Source: Martinezella dioscoreae (lineage in GTDB: Bacteria; Pseudomonadota; Alphaproteobacteria; Rhizobiales; Rhizobiaceae). From it: a stretch of DNA of 64,000 nt. Location of the stretch: NCBI RefSeq assembly GCF_009176305.1, contig NZ_BLAJ01000002.1, positions 372,001 through 436,000 of the forward strand, written 5' to 3'. Shown here one piece after another: positions 1 through 8,772 of the stretch (positions are counted from its first letter, which is position 1; each line of letters opens with the position of its first letter). The notes below the pieces were generated by a model. It was given only the letters and a program-made list of their open reading frames with translations. It was not told where the DNA came from and did not search any database. Made by a program: the position numbers and the translations under genes.

Positions 1-336
1 TGCCATCCGAAGGCAGACTAACGCTAAGGTCGTATACTGTTTGAATCTGGAACGCGCGACATAACCCTTCAAGGGAGAGGAATAGCTGACGTGCTCCTCC
101 GTCTATGAGCTAGCCGCTGCGATACTTCCGATGTCCCACGCGAACGGGATTATTCAGCAACTAATTAACATATTGAAATACTTCTGAAATACTCGTTGTG
201 TGACGAGAGATTTAACTTCACATTAAGTTCAGTTTATGCGCATATTATTTATTTAGAAATTTACATATTAACTGAATACTAATAAACGCCTTAACTTTCC
301 AACTCATATTAGCTAACCATTACGCAAGCGGAGGTA
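1..336. other. AT-rich non-coding leader of the polysaccharide island
   Basis: No open frame here looks like a gene. From about 160 the sequence turns AT-rich, unlike the coding DNA around it, as expected of a promoter region. An inverted repeat AACTT...AAGTT with a 6-nt spacer lies at about 212-227. The motifs ACTGAAT and ACTAAT stand side by side at about 272-284. Similar words appear, in the other order and on the other strand, in the divergent promoter region near 8580-8600. I cannot place -35/-10 boxes with confidence. Confidence 0.45.
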
Positions 337-1299
337 ATGGTTGTGCAAGATATTGGTACAGACTCTCAAAGATATTCAGGAAGAGCTTACTCAATCACGA
401 ATGGCGTTCAAAAACCCAGCCACAACGGGTCGGACGCTACTGGTGCGCATCTTGTTTCCGAAGAGCAGATCTTAAATCAGGAGAGCCAAATGCAGCCGGC
501 AGACGCGCCCGAACATGGAGCCGCCATTCCTGCGCAAGACTATCCGCCCGCGCTTCCAAGCGTGTTGATCGGCGGGTTGCCCATCACTGTCGTCAATCGA
601 CGCAATGCTGCTTCCTTCATGATCGATGTCGCGCGCAGACGCCGCCGCGACAGCCGGCCCTATTATTTTACGTCAGCCAATGGCGAGGTCGTCGCACGCG
701 TTCATGCCGATGCCAATATCGCCAAACTCTTCCAGCAGGCGGATCAGATCCTGGCCGACGGTCAACCCCTCGTGATGGCTTCACGCTTACTCTGCAGGGT
801 GCAGCTTCCCGAGCGCGTGGCAACAACGGATCTCTTTCACGATGTCGCCAAACTGGCCGAAAGGGAAGGCATAAGCTTCTATCTCCTGGGAGCGACCGAG
901 ACGGCAAACCGTGAAGCCGTCGCCGCCGTGCAAACCCGCTATCCCGGCTTGCGCATCGTGGGCCATTGCCACGGCTACCTTGCCGGAGAAGCCCTGGAAC
1001 GGAAGCTTGACGAAATCAACACACTCGCCCCCGACATATTGTGGATCGGCCTTGGCGTGCCGCGCGAGCAGATTTTCGTGCACGATTTTGCTGCGCGACT
1101 TGCCAATGTCGGCATCATCAAGACATCAGGCGGCCTCTTCGACCATCTGGCGGAGAGAACGAAGAGGGCGCCCATCTGGATCCAGAGAGCCGGTTTCGAA
1201 TGGTTCTGGCGGATGCTGATGGAACCTCGCCGCCTGTTCTGGCGCTACCTGACGACCAACCCCTACGCCATCTATGCGATCCTGAGGTATTCGAAATGA
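337..1299 (+). CDS. WecG/TagA/CpsF-family glycosyltransferase
   Basis: Members of this family (GT26) transfer an N-acetylmannosaminuronic acid, N-acetylmannosamine or related sugar from a UDP-sugar to a membrane lipid-linked acceptor in polysaccharide assembly. The family core starts near residue 79. It carries the FTSANGE motif (Thr112, Asn115), the ADGQPLV motif with the likely catalytic Asp141, and a GLGVPREQ stretch, and ends in a basic, aromatic tail suited to membrane contact. The start is uncertain. A GGAGG at 330-334 is only 2 nt from ATG 337 but 8 nt from GTG 343. A second good site (AGGAG at 479-483) serves ATG 490, which would give a 269-residue protein closer to the family norm. 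The first 51 residues have no recognisable domain. The stop overlaps the next gene's ATG (ATGA), so the two are probably translationally coupled. Confidence 0.85.
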   Translation: MVVQDIGTDSQRYSGRAYSITNGVQKPSHNGSDATGAHLVSEEQILNQESQMQPADAPEHGAAIPAQDYPPALPSVLIGGLPITVVNRRNAASFMIDVARRRRRDSRPYYFTSANGEVVARVHADANIAKLFQQADQILADGQPLVMASRLLCRVQLPERVATTDLFHDVAKLAEREGISFYLLGATETANREAVAAVQTRYPGLRIVGHCHGYLAGEALERKLDEINTLAPDILWIGLGVPREQIFVHDFAARLANVGIIKTSGGLFDHLAERTKRAPIWIQRAGFEWFWRMLMEPRRLFWRYLTTNPYAIYAILRYSK

Positions 1300-2555
1300 T
1301 GAATAGGCGATATTCCGAACTGCCGACGAGCGAAACGGACACAGACATAGCCATTGTCGGCGGCGGGCTTTCCGGCACGCTAGCAGCCTGCCTGCTCGGC
1401 CGAGCGGGATATCGGGTGACACTCATCGATCGTCATCGCGTCTTTCCCCAGGAATTCCGCGTTGAAAGAATAGGCGGCGAGGCGATCGAAAAACTTCAGC
1501 GGCTTCAGCTATTTGCACCTCTGTCGACTGCCGCCGTACCCTTCGATGAAATCGTCAACATGCACAAAGGGCACGTGGTGGACCGGACATACGGCCAGCA
1601 CTATGGATTTTTCTACAACAGGCTCGTCATGGCGATGCGGAGCGCGCTGCCTGAAACGGTGAATTTCGTCGTCGGCCAGGTCCGTGCTTTGCGGATCGGA
1701 GCAGCACGCCAACGGATATCGATCCTTGGTCAGGACGAAATCACCGCGCGATTGCTGGTGATCGCGACGGGCATGGGCGATACCCTGCGCCGGGATCTCG
1801 GGATTCTGCACCGACAGATTAGCGATAGACGCCCGCTGGCACTCGGCTTCAGCATTCGCCCGCGGCGATCCAATAGATTCCGCCATACCGCCCTGACCTA
1901 TCACGGCGACGGCGACGGAATCGACCATCTCAATCTATTTCCGGTCCCTGGAACGACACGAGCCAATCTCTTTCTGTTCCGAGACCCGCGAGATCCATGG
2001 GTCAAGTCGCTGCATGACGATCCGAAAGGAATGCTCACGGCCGCCTTGCCGTCACTTGTCGACACCTTTGGCGATTTTGAAATCAGCAGCCGAGTCGATA
2101 GCTGGCTGACCGATATAACAGCTGCCGACAATTGCCGGCAGGATGGCGTCGTGCTGATCGGAGATGCCTATCTGACCTCCTGTCCGGCAAGCGGACTCGG
2201 CGTCAGCCGGCTTCTGACCGATGTAGAGCGCCTATGCTGCACATATATCCCGCAATGGATGACAGAAACCGCCATCGATCATACCAAGATCGCCGCTTAT
2301 TATGACGACCCAGAAAAGCTTGATATGGACATCAGTTCGGTGCAAATGGCCGATCACCACTTCAATCTAACGGCGAAGACCGATGTCGGGTGGCATCTGC
2401 GCCGCCAGTTCCATTTCACACGGCGGCACATCCTATACGGCATCGAAAACATAAGCCCCGCTCTTGCGACAAAGCTTCATCAGCTGAAGGCGAAGGCGAT
2501 ACGCGCCAAGCCTGCACTGCGATCCGCTGCGCTGAACTCGGAACCGATGGCATAG
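1296..2555 (+). CDS. FAD-dependent monooxygenase/oxidoreductase in polysaccharide locus
   Basis: About 419 residues. The N-terminus has a Rossmann dinucleotide-binding motif, GGGLSG at residues 22-27, followed by an acidic strand end (TLIDR). A second flavin motif, LIGDAY followed by a glycine-containing helix (SGLG), lies near residues 285-300. This is the architecture of p-hydroxybenzoate-hydroxylase-type (group A) flavoproteins and geranylgeranyl-reductase-like enzymes. The substrate cannot be read from the sequence. ATG 1296 overlaps the stop of the glycosyltransferase gene, so the enzyme probably belongs to the same transcript. A flavoprotein is unusual in a polysaccharide operon and might modify a lipid carrier or a sugar substituent; that is inference. 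A second ATG follows immediately at 1299. Confidence 0.72.
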   Translation: MMNRRYSELPTSETDTDIAIVGGGLSGTLAACLLGRAGYRVTLIDRHRVFPQEFRVERIGGEAIEKLQRLQLFAPLSTAAVPFDEIVNMHKGHVVDRTYGQHYGFFYNRLVMAMRSALPETVNFVVGQVRALRIGAARQRISILGQDEITARLLVIATGMGDTLRRDLGILHRQISDRRPLALGFSIRPRRSNRFRHTALTYHGDGDGIDHLNLFPVPGTTRANLFLFRDPRDPWVKSLHDDPKGMLTAALPSLVDTFGDFEISSRVDSWLTDITAADNCRQDGVVLIGDAYLTSCPASGLGVSRLLTDVERLCCTYIPQWMTETAIDHTKIAAYYDDPEKLDMDISSVQMADHHFNLTAKTDVGWHLRRQFHFTRRHILYGIENISPALATKLHQLKAKAIRAKPALRSAALNSEPMA

Positions 2556-2668
2556 CCGGGCTCGCAAGTGCGAAATGCCGTCTCAGGAAATATTCACTCA
2601 TGGAAATAGTGCATGTTTCCAACATGTGAAAAATGCAATCCTATATCGATAATATTACGGAGTTGATC

Positions 2669-3553
2669 ATGGCAGTTTTAGGCGCATTTCCTCCTGGACT
2701 TACTTGCCGACCAATCGAAGAGAGCGATTGGGATGGCATCATCGATTGTCTTCGCAGAAATTTTCCAACACGCGATCGGAGCTATTGGGAGCGCGCCGTC
2801 GCGCGCATGGAAAAACGGCCTTTCGTACCCGATCTGCCGAAATATGGCTTCGTTCTGGATATGTCCGGACGCATTGTCGGTGTCCTGCTGGCGCTTTATT
2901 TTCGGCACGAAGGATTGGAAGGAGAAGAGCTCCGCTGCAATTTGTCGAGCTGGTCCGTCGATCCTGAATATCGCGCTTTCGCTGGCAAGATGGTTATCGC
3001 GGCGCTCAGACGAAAGAACGTCACCTTCATCAACGTTTCTCCGGCGCCAGGGACGATAAAGGTCAACGAAGCGCTCGGCTTTCGCCGTTATGCGGACGGG
3101 CAGCTCGCCTTTCTGCCGATGCTGAGTACTGCGAGACGGACTTATCGTGTGCTTGAAGCCCGCTCCGATCTTCCAGAAATGTCGATGCTCTCGGAAGGCG
3201 ATAGGGAGATCCTTCTCCAGCATGCAGCACTCGGATGCCTGTCGTTCATTTGTGTCGCCGGTGACGAAGCTTTTCCCTTCGTGTTCAAGACACGCCGTAT
3301 CTTCCACGGCATAGTTCCAAGTGCCCAGGTGATTTACAGCCGCACCCCTGAGGAGCTTAGCCGGTGCGCCGGCGCGCTAGGGCGCCATCTTCTGCGAAAA
3401 GGCATATTTCTCTGCGTCGTCGATGCGAACGGGCCGGTGCCCGGTCTCATCGGGCGTTATTTCACCGGAAGCGGCACGAAATATTTCAAAGGTCCGAAAC
3501 CGCCCTCGCTTGGTGACCTGACATTCACGGAACTCGTCATCTTCGGCTCCTGA
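2669..3553 (+). CDS. GNAT-like acyltransferase protein
   Basis: About 294 residues from ATG 2669, which is preceded by GGAG at 2659-2662 with a 6-nt spacer. An upstream in-frame ATG at 2633 lacks a good ribosome-binding site. The sequence resembles acyl-CoA N-acyltransferase folds. An N-terminal segment begins LTCRPIEESDWDGI, then comes a strand pair with VGVLLALYF, then a WSVDPEYR motif typical of the pre-acetyl-CoA strand, then FINVSPAPGTIKVNEALGFRRY, where the A-LGF-RY ending is characteristic of GNAT enzymes. It lies 113 nt after the flavoprotein gene on the same strand and ends just before a terminator. A role in acylating a polysaccharide building block or peptide is plausible, but the substrate is unknown. 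Confidence 0.6.
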   Translation: MAVLGAFPPGLTCRPIEESDWDGIIDCLRRNFPTRDRSYWERAVARMEKRPFVPDLPKYGFVLDMSGRIVGVLLALYFRHEGLEGEELRCNLSSWSVDPEYRAFAGKMVIAALRRKNVTFINVSPAPGTIKVNEALGFRRYADGQLAFLPMLSTARRTYRVLEARSDLPEMSMLSEGDREILLQHAALGCLSFICVAGDEAFPFVFKTRRIFHGIVPSAQVIYSRTPEELSRCAGALGRHLLRKGIFLCVVDANGPVPGLIGRYFTGSGTKYFKGPKPPSLGDLTFTELVIFGS

Positions 3554-3563
3554 TCTCTGATAA

Positions 3564-3583
3564 TGAGCCATCGGTGGCTTTTT
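3564..3583 (+). terminator. Rho-independent terminator between convergent genes
   Basis: A short stem, AGCCA (3566-3570) with loop TCGG and TGGCT (3575-3579), runs into five T residues. It sits 12 nt after the acyltransferase stop and in front of the 3' end of the convergent polymerase-like gene, where a terminator is expected. Confidence 0.6.
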
Positions 3584-3623
3584 GGAGTTTACGCTGGCTC
3601 AGGCCGATTGAAGATTAACCGCA

Positions 3624-5177
3624 TTACGGCGAGGGCGATGGCATGTGTTCGCCCGACTGGCTGACCATTGCTCGCGAAATGCCGAGCGAGCGCCAGCGCG
3701 TTCCAAAAGAAACACCGACAAGCAGGAGGCAGAAGCCGAGCGCAAGCGGAGAGAAGAATGCCTCCTCCTGCAATACGGCATTGGACGCGATCGTGACGAC
3801 CGCGACGAAAGCGAAGAGAAAATCCGGATCGCCGGTAGCAATCAGCTGCTTGCGCGCCGATAGGGCCAGCGCGGCAAGAAAGCCGAAGAAGACAAAGCTG
3901 CCCACACCCATCTGATAGAGCATGACGCCGACCGCGCTTTCGACGGGCACGGATGCAACGCCTTCATCCTGTGCCCGGTCCCAATCCAGATTGAGGCTCG
4001 TACTCGAAAGATTACCGCCGATGCCGAGGCCCTGTCCGAACGGATTGTGCAGGAATTCGCGAACGCCCGCGATCAGGCCGAGAACATGGTAATCGCCATG
4101 GGTGGCGCCGAAGAGGATGGCGGCGGCCGTCCAGACGACGGCAAGCGCGATGACGGCAAGAAGCGTCAGTTCCGCGCGCGATGGACGATAGATCAGCCGG
4201 GCGCCAATCGCCACAAGCAGCATGAAGGTCGCACCTTTCGAGCCTATGACAAGCAATAGCGGTAGGGCAGCAATCGGCAGCAGCCAGCGCCCTTTGAAGA
4301 GGAGCCAGGCAGACATGATGCTCAAGCCGTAAGCGTAGCTGATGGGGTGAAAGTTCGGGCCGCCGTTGCGGAAGATCGGCGGAAACAGGTCACTGAACAG
4401 CTTGATGTTGAAGAAGGTCGTCATCATCGTGTCTTCGATGCCGCGAAGCACGAAGCCAGTCTCTCGCAGCTTCTTTTCCCATACACCGGCCTCGATCTGA
4501 GCCTTCAGGCCACGATGAATATAGAGATCGCCGTGAAACAGGCTCAGGAAATCCATCCGAAAGATCTGTTCCAGATAGCCGTATATGATGGCAATGGCGC
4601 AGAGCCAAAAGATGCCCTTGCGCAGATCAATTGGATAGAGACTGGCTGCCAGAATTGCGATGTGGAAGCATGCAAGCGGCGTGATCGTATTGCGGAAGTA
4701 GATAACGGCATCCTTCGGTCCGCCGTGAACAGCCCCAAGCGCTAGATAGAAACAAACAATGCCGCACAGCATAAAGCTGAACATCAGCCAGGGCCGCAAT
4801 TCCGTCAGAGCCCGCACGCGGTATTGGAAAGAGGCCATAACGAAGGCGCCAAACGCTGTCATGAGAATGACGAAATTGGCGCCGCGCAGCGCATCGAACG
4901 TGTTGTGATCCGGCACAAAGGGGGTGAACCAGGCGACCACGAGGTTCTGGTAGAGAAAGGAACAGGCGATGACGATCGGGATGCAGCCGGGCTGAGCGAC
5001 GGACAGGACGAGCGTCAAGGCAAATGTCGCGGCAACCCCAAAAGGCGTCCAGACGGCGAAGGCTGAAACGGTAGCAATGACCGCGAGAATAGCGATGCAG
5101 AGGTGGAAGACCGCATCCGAGCGCAGCGAACTAACGCCTCCCGCCGCGAAGCCGGCGCGATGTCCCGTAATGCTCAT
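3624..5177 (-). CDS. O-antigen ligase/polymerase-like membrane protein (Wzy-type)
   Basis: About 517 residues, mostly hydrophobic, with roughly ten to twelve membrane segments. A large soluble loop lies in the middle (about residues 190-270, the Wzy_C-type loop). After it come GSKGA and then LHNPFGQGLGIGG, which match the conserved G-S-R/K and P-G-G-LG signatures of O-antigen ligases and polymerases. Its likely role is periplasmic joining of lipid-linked repeat units. The start is ATG 5177, because GGAG lies 7 nt upstream; a TTG two codons earlier is less likely. It is the last gene of the group reading leftward from 8529, after the co-polymerase and the GH5 hydrolase, a common order in rhizobial exopolysaccharide clusters. 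Confidence 0.78.
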   Translation of the reverse strand: MSITGHRAGFAAGGVSSLRSDAVFHLCIAILAVIATVSAFAVWTPFGVAATFALTLVLSVAQPGCIPIVIACSFLYQNLVVAWFTPFVPDHNTFDALRGANFVILMTAFGAFVMASFQYRVRALTELRPWLMFSFMLCGIVCFYLALGAVHGGPKDAVIYFRNTITPLACFHIAILAASLYPIDLRKGIFWLCAIAIIYGYLEQIFRMDFLSLFHGDLYIHRGLKAQIEAGVWEKKLRETGFVLRGIEDTMMTTFFNIKLFSDLFPPIFRNGGPNFHPISYAYGLSIMSAWLLFKGRWLLPIAALPLLLVIGSKGATFMLLVAIGARLIYRPSRAELTLLAVIALAVVWTAAAILFGATHGDYHVLGLIAGVREFLHNPFGQGLGIGGNLSSTSLNLDWDRAQDEGVASVPVESAVGVMLYQMGVGSFVFFGFLAALALSARKQLIATGDPDFLFAFVAVVTIASNAVLQEEAFFSPLALGFCLLLVGVSFGTRWRSLGISRAMVSQSGEHMPSPSP

Positions 5178-5236
5178 CGCCAAACTCCATTCGTCCGCAT
5201 CAGTTGTCGTTCCTCACTGCCATATTCCTCAGCATT

Positions 5237-6370
5237 TCAGCCTCCGCCACGGCCATCCAGAAGTGCCGCGATCATGCCGACGTCAAAACCTTCGGCGCTG
5301 CGCCGGCTCTCGATGATGCCAAAACCCTGATCGAGCTCCCAATAGGCCCAGCCGACCTGATTGGCCTCTGCCGCTTGCCGCACGGCCCGAACCCAGAACC
5401 TGCGGCTTTTGGCATCGACACAGAAGTTGAGCACGCCGAACTCATTCATCATGACGGGGCAGTCATGCGTCTCGGACCAGCGCCTCAGCCTCACGAATTC
5501 GGAAGCGATCGCCGCTTCTGTCCAGGGCGTCGCCAATTGCTCCTCGATGAGGTTTGCGGCCTGCTCATCCCCGTTGGCGCGCAGCTTGCCGATGCTCTCC
5601 TGCACGAGAGGCGTTTCGATGGTAGCCGGAAAAGGCAAATTCGAAATCCGCGCAAGCGGAGACGCATCCCATGTCTCGCATTGATGGGTGAAGGCCGTGG
5701 GCGCATAGAAATGAATGGCGGCGATCTGGTTATCGTCGGCGAGCGGCGGCGTCTCGCCTATTTCCCAGATGCCCTGAGAGGGTGATGGCCCCCAGATCAG
5801 CGTATGGCTCGGGCATTTGGATCGCACGACCTCGGCAAGCCTATCCCGCAGTTGCAGCCACGCGTCACTTCGCATGGGCGGCTCATTCAAGAGCTCCGGA
5901 TAGACCTTATCATCCGGGAGGTTCGCGACAACGCTGCTTAACGCCATCCAGGCTGCGGCCGCCCTTTGCGAGCCGGCCTCGAAATCTTGACGAAGAGCCT
6001 TGTGCAGACTTTCAGAGGGATGCATGTCCACAAGGATGGAAAAACCCAGCCGATTAAGGTCGGTCACGCCGGCCTCGATGCGACGGAGCGCGGCCGCATC
6101 AGTTGCCGTCAAGAGATCGCCATTGATCGGCAAGCGGATCGTCTCGAATCCCGCTTGGCGAAGCTTTTCGAGGACCGGCTCGCTGGGCGCTACTCCATCG
6201 CTGTTATCGAACCATCCGGGCAGATTGATGCCACGCGAGGGTACGATGGGCCTGGCCGCCGCACGCGCCGCGCCGGCAGCCGGGAGAGCAGCCAGAATGG
6301 AGCCGCCTGCCAGCTTGAGAGCGCTTCGGCGTGATATCATCGTCGATCGCGAGCCGCGTCCCTCGTTCAT
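5237..6370 (-). CDS. Exported GH5-family glycoside hydrolase
   Basis: 377 residues. A Tat-type signal (SRRSALKLAGGS, residues 13-24) and an Ala-rich cleavage region near 36-40 direct it to the periplasm. The mature part is a GH5 cellulase-like barrel. Glu163 in LLNEPPM is the expected acid/base and Glu310 in MMNEFG the expected nucleophile; the RLPING strand and the IHFYAP motif also fit. Such enzymes hydrolyse or transglycosylate beta-linked glycans, and in exopolysaccharide loci they trim or set polymer length. Its ATG overlaps the stop of the upstream co-polymerase gene (6367-6370), so the two are coupled. The exact polymer cut is unknown. Confidence 0.82.
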   Translation of the reverse strand: MNEGRGSRSTMISRRSALKLAGGSILAALPAAGAARAAARPIVPSRGINLPGWFDNSDGVAPSEPVLEKLRQAGFETIRLPINGDLLTATDAAALRRIEAGVTDLNRLGFSILVDMHPSESLHKALRQDFEAGSQRAAAAWMALSSVVANLPDDKVYPELLNEPPMRSDAWLQLRDRLAEVVRSKCPSHTLIWGPSPSQGIWEIGETPPLADDNQIAAIHFYAPTAFTHQCETWDASPLARISNLPFPATIETPLVQESIGKLRANGDEQAANLIEEQLATPWTEAAIASEFVRLRRWSETHDCPVMMNEFGVLNFCVDAKSRRFWVRAVRQAAEANQVGWAYWELDQGFGIIESRRSAEGFDVGMIAALLDGRGGG

Positions 6371-8529
6371 CCCCTTGCAGAGACTCGATCACCCTGCCCT
6401 CCATCGTCAGTCGAGCGGATGGGTCGCACCATCTGGCTACGGCGCGTATCGATGTTCTCCGGCGCAATTGTCAGGGTGGCGCTGCGCCCAATCTGATCGG
6501 CGTCGAGCCGTTGACGAAGCATATTGGCGATTTCCGCCGCTTCCTCGGCAGGGTTGAGCGCAAAAAGCATGAGATCCGCTTCAGCGAAAAGCGCTGGATC
6601 CCAATTGTCATCGACGATGGAAGGCCCCATCAGAAGCACGAAGTCGAACGAGCCGGCGGTGGTCAATATATCATCGAGGCCAAGGCGCACCCACGGTTCC
6701 GAATTCTCGGCCACGGGCCTGTTGTACACGACGGTCCGCAGGCCGCTCGCCCCGCTGATGAAGACGCCGTTACCGCTGCGCGCCGGCGCTCCCAAGCCAG
6801 GCAGGTCTCCGAACTCGACCACGAGCACATTCTGTTCGGCCTGTTGGAGGCCAAGGCCGACCATGGCGCCCGCAAGTCTCGCTGCCAGCGGCGTGTGCAG
6901 CGAGGAGACCAGCAGCACATAGGGCTTCGGATGCTCTCTCAGATGCAGAATGATGCGCCGCATGAGCTGCAGCACATCCCGCGAAAAAGCTTCGTTTCCG
7001 GCCTGGAAAAAGCGTCTTCGCATCGCGCGGATGCTAAGATAGGCACCGACGCCGGCAACGCCCGGAAGCCGATATTCACCAAGATGGACCGGCGCCGGCT
7101 CCGTCTTTGCGATTTCCGGCGAAAGGCCTTTGTGGGGCTCGGCGTCAAGGAGGCTACGCCTTATGGGGCTCGTCGGATCCTGTTCCGGCTGATGTTTGGG
7201 TCCGCGCACCAGGGCAAGACCGCAGCCGATGATGAGACCGAGCGCGGCGCTGACCGGCAACAGGAGCAGCGGCTTCGGCCAGGTCGGCTGTACCGGCGGA
7301 GCGGCGGCGCTGATCACCCGCGCCTCCTGCAGCTGCAGGCCCTGCATCTGCGATGTTTCCTCGGCGCGTTTCAGGAAATCGTCGAGGACCGTGCGTGCCG
7401 CTTTCGTCTTCGCCTCCAGCTGCCGCAACTGCACCTGCGCAGCATTCGAACTGTCCAGCTTCTGGCGGAGATCATCGAGCTTTGCCTGGAGTGCTGCGAC
7501 GTTCTGTCCAGCGAGGTCGGATTTTGCCTTCAATTCCCGAGTAATCCGCTGCGCCTCGACGGCCATAAGACCCTGCATCCTGTCCAACTCGGATCGCAAT
7601 CTTTTAACGATCGGATGACGCGGCTGATACATGGCCTCGTAATTGGCGAGATCGGCGGCCCGTTGATTGTAGTTCTCGCGAAGTTTGACCGTGGCTTCGG
7701 AGGAAAGGATTTCCGAAAGCTTGGCAAGTCCAGCCGGCGAGGTGCCTGCGGCGGCTGCCTGAGCATATTTATCCTTGGCCTGATCGGCCTCACTTCGTGC
7801 TCCGATCAGCTGATCCGTAAGCTTGTCGATCTGAGATTGCAGCGTGCCTCCGGCGGAAACATCGAGGATCTGATGCGAGACCTTGAAATCTCCGACCTCC
7901 TGTTCGGCATCGCTGACGTTCTTCTGAAGATTGCCGATCCGGCTCGCAAGCAGGGAGTTCACGTCGCTGTTTGCAGTCTCCCGCTCGCCCGACAGACCGG
8001 CCCTATAACGATTGACGATGGCGTTGGCGATCCGCGCCGCCTTGTCGGAATAGCGGGATGCGAAACTGACATCGATGACATAGGTAAGCCCGGCACGCTC
8101 TACGGTGACGGCACGTTGGAAATTCTTGAAGATCGAATCCTTCGTGGGATGTGAAGCCAGACCAATACGCGACAGGAGGCCGCCTGCCGAAAATTCAGGG
8201 TCGTTCTCGATGTTCTCGCTCTCAAAGACCTTCATCAGAAGGTCACGCGATTCAATGACGAACACCTGGCTTGCGATGGCCGCGCTATCGCTGCCGATGC
8301 CGGGCAGGACATTGTTGAGATTCGTCGCGCGCGGATCACGCGGATCGATCATGACGGAAGCTGTCGCGGTATAGCTCGGCTTTGCCACGGCAAGGTAAGC
8401 CAGCGTCAGTAGAAGCACGGCAACGGTGCACGTCAACACGATCAGCCAGCGCTGCCAAAGGATGGTCCACACGGCACCGACATCGAACAGCGGCGGAAGC
8501 GAGCGCTCGTCAATGTTAAACGGCTTCAT
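6367..8529 (-). CDS. Wzz/ExoP-type polysaccharide co-polymerase with degenerate kinase domain
   Basis: 720 residues. TM1 at about 28-49 follows a short cytoplasmic N-terminus. A Wzz-type region comes next, then a long coiled-coil periplasmic domain (about 190-400) and TM2 at about 417-440. The cytoplasmic C-domain is where bacterial tyrosine kinases of this family bind ATP. Here the Walker A position reads SSLHTPLAAR instead of the usual P-G-E-G-K-S, the A' motif reads LVVEFGD rather than LLIDxDxR, and the Walker B Asp is replaced (VLLMGPS). The usual C-terminal tyrosine cluster is also missing. It should therefore still organise polymer export and chain length but lack kinase activity. GAGAGGAAC precedes ATG 8529. 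It is first in a leftward group with the GH5 and polymerase-like genes. Confidence 0.85.
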   Translation of the reverse strand: MKPFNIDERSLPPLFDVGAVWTILWQRWLIVLTCTVAVLLLTLAYLAVAKPSYTATASVMIDPRDPRATNLNNVLPGIGSDSAAIASQVFVIESRDLLMKVFESENIENDPEFSAGGLLSRIGLASHPTKDSIFKNFQRAVTVERAGLTYVIDVSFASRYSDKAARIANAIVNRYRAGLSGERETANSDVNSLLASRIGNLQKNVSDAEQEVGDFKVSHQILDVSAGGTLQSQIDKLTDQLIGARSEADQAKDKYAQAAAAGTSPAGLAKLSEILSSEATVKLRENYNQRAADLANYEAMYQPRHPIVKRLRSELDRMQGLMAVEAQRITRELKAKSDLAGQNVAALQAKLDDLRQKLDSSNAAQVQLRQLEAKTKAARTVLDDFLKRAEETSQMQGLQLQEARVISAAAPPVQPTWPKPLLLLPVSAALGLIIGCGLALVRGPKHQPEQDPTSPIRRSLLDAEPHKGLSPEIAKTEPAPVHLGEYRLPGVAGVGAYLSIRAMRRRFFQAGNEAFSRDVLQLMRRIILHLREHPKPYVLLVSSLHTPLAARLAGAMVGLGLQQAEQNVLVVEFGDLPGLGAPARSGNGVFISGASGLRTVVYNRPVAENSEPWVRLGLDDILTTAGSFDFVLLMGPSIVDDNWDPALFAEADLMLFALNPAEEAAEIANMLRQRLDADQIGRSATLTIAPENIDTRRSQMVRPIRSTDDGGQGDRVSARG

Positions 8530-8772
8530 CCTGTTCCTCTCCGCGGGCCGCGGGTCTCCGGCTCATCGCACATCACTAAATTCAGTATTAGTGAATAATG
8601 TTAATCATCCGTTGAATTTACACCAAAGCGTGTGATCGACTTGAGACATCGCAAGTAACCATGTTGCGACTTCATTCTGGCGTAAGCATCAGTACTTACG
8701 ATATTAGAGATACATTCTATTTCAGGCATTGCAGACCATTCGGTCGACAGCAATCAACACAGGATCAGGGCG
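8530..8772. promoter_or_regulatory. Divergent promoter region of the polysaccharide genes
   Basis: This AT-rich gap separates the leftward co-polymerase group from the rightward flippase and glycosyltransferase pair, so it must carry promoters for both. It contains ATTCA-N7-TGAAT at about 8580-8596, an imperfect palindrome that could bind a regulator. Exact -35/-10 boxes cannot be assigned. Confidence 0.5.

Noticed and set aside
6331..8154. A 607-codon open frame on the plus strand
   Set aside because: It lies antisense to the well-supported co-polymerase gene, is full of His/Arg/Gly/Gln typical of antisense frames in GC-rich DNA and has no family resemblance.
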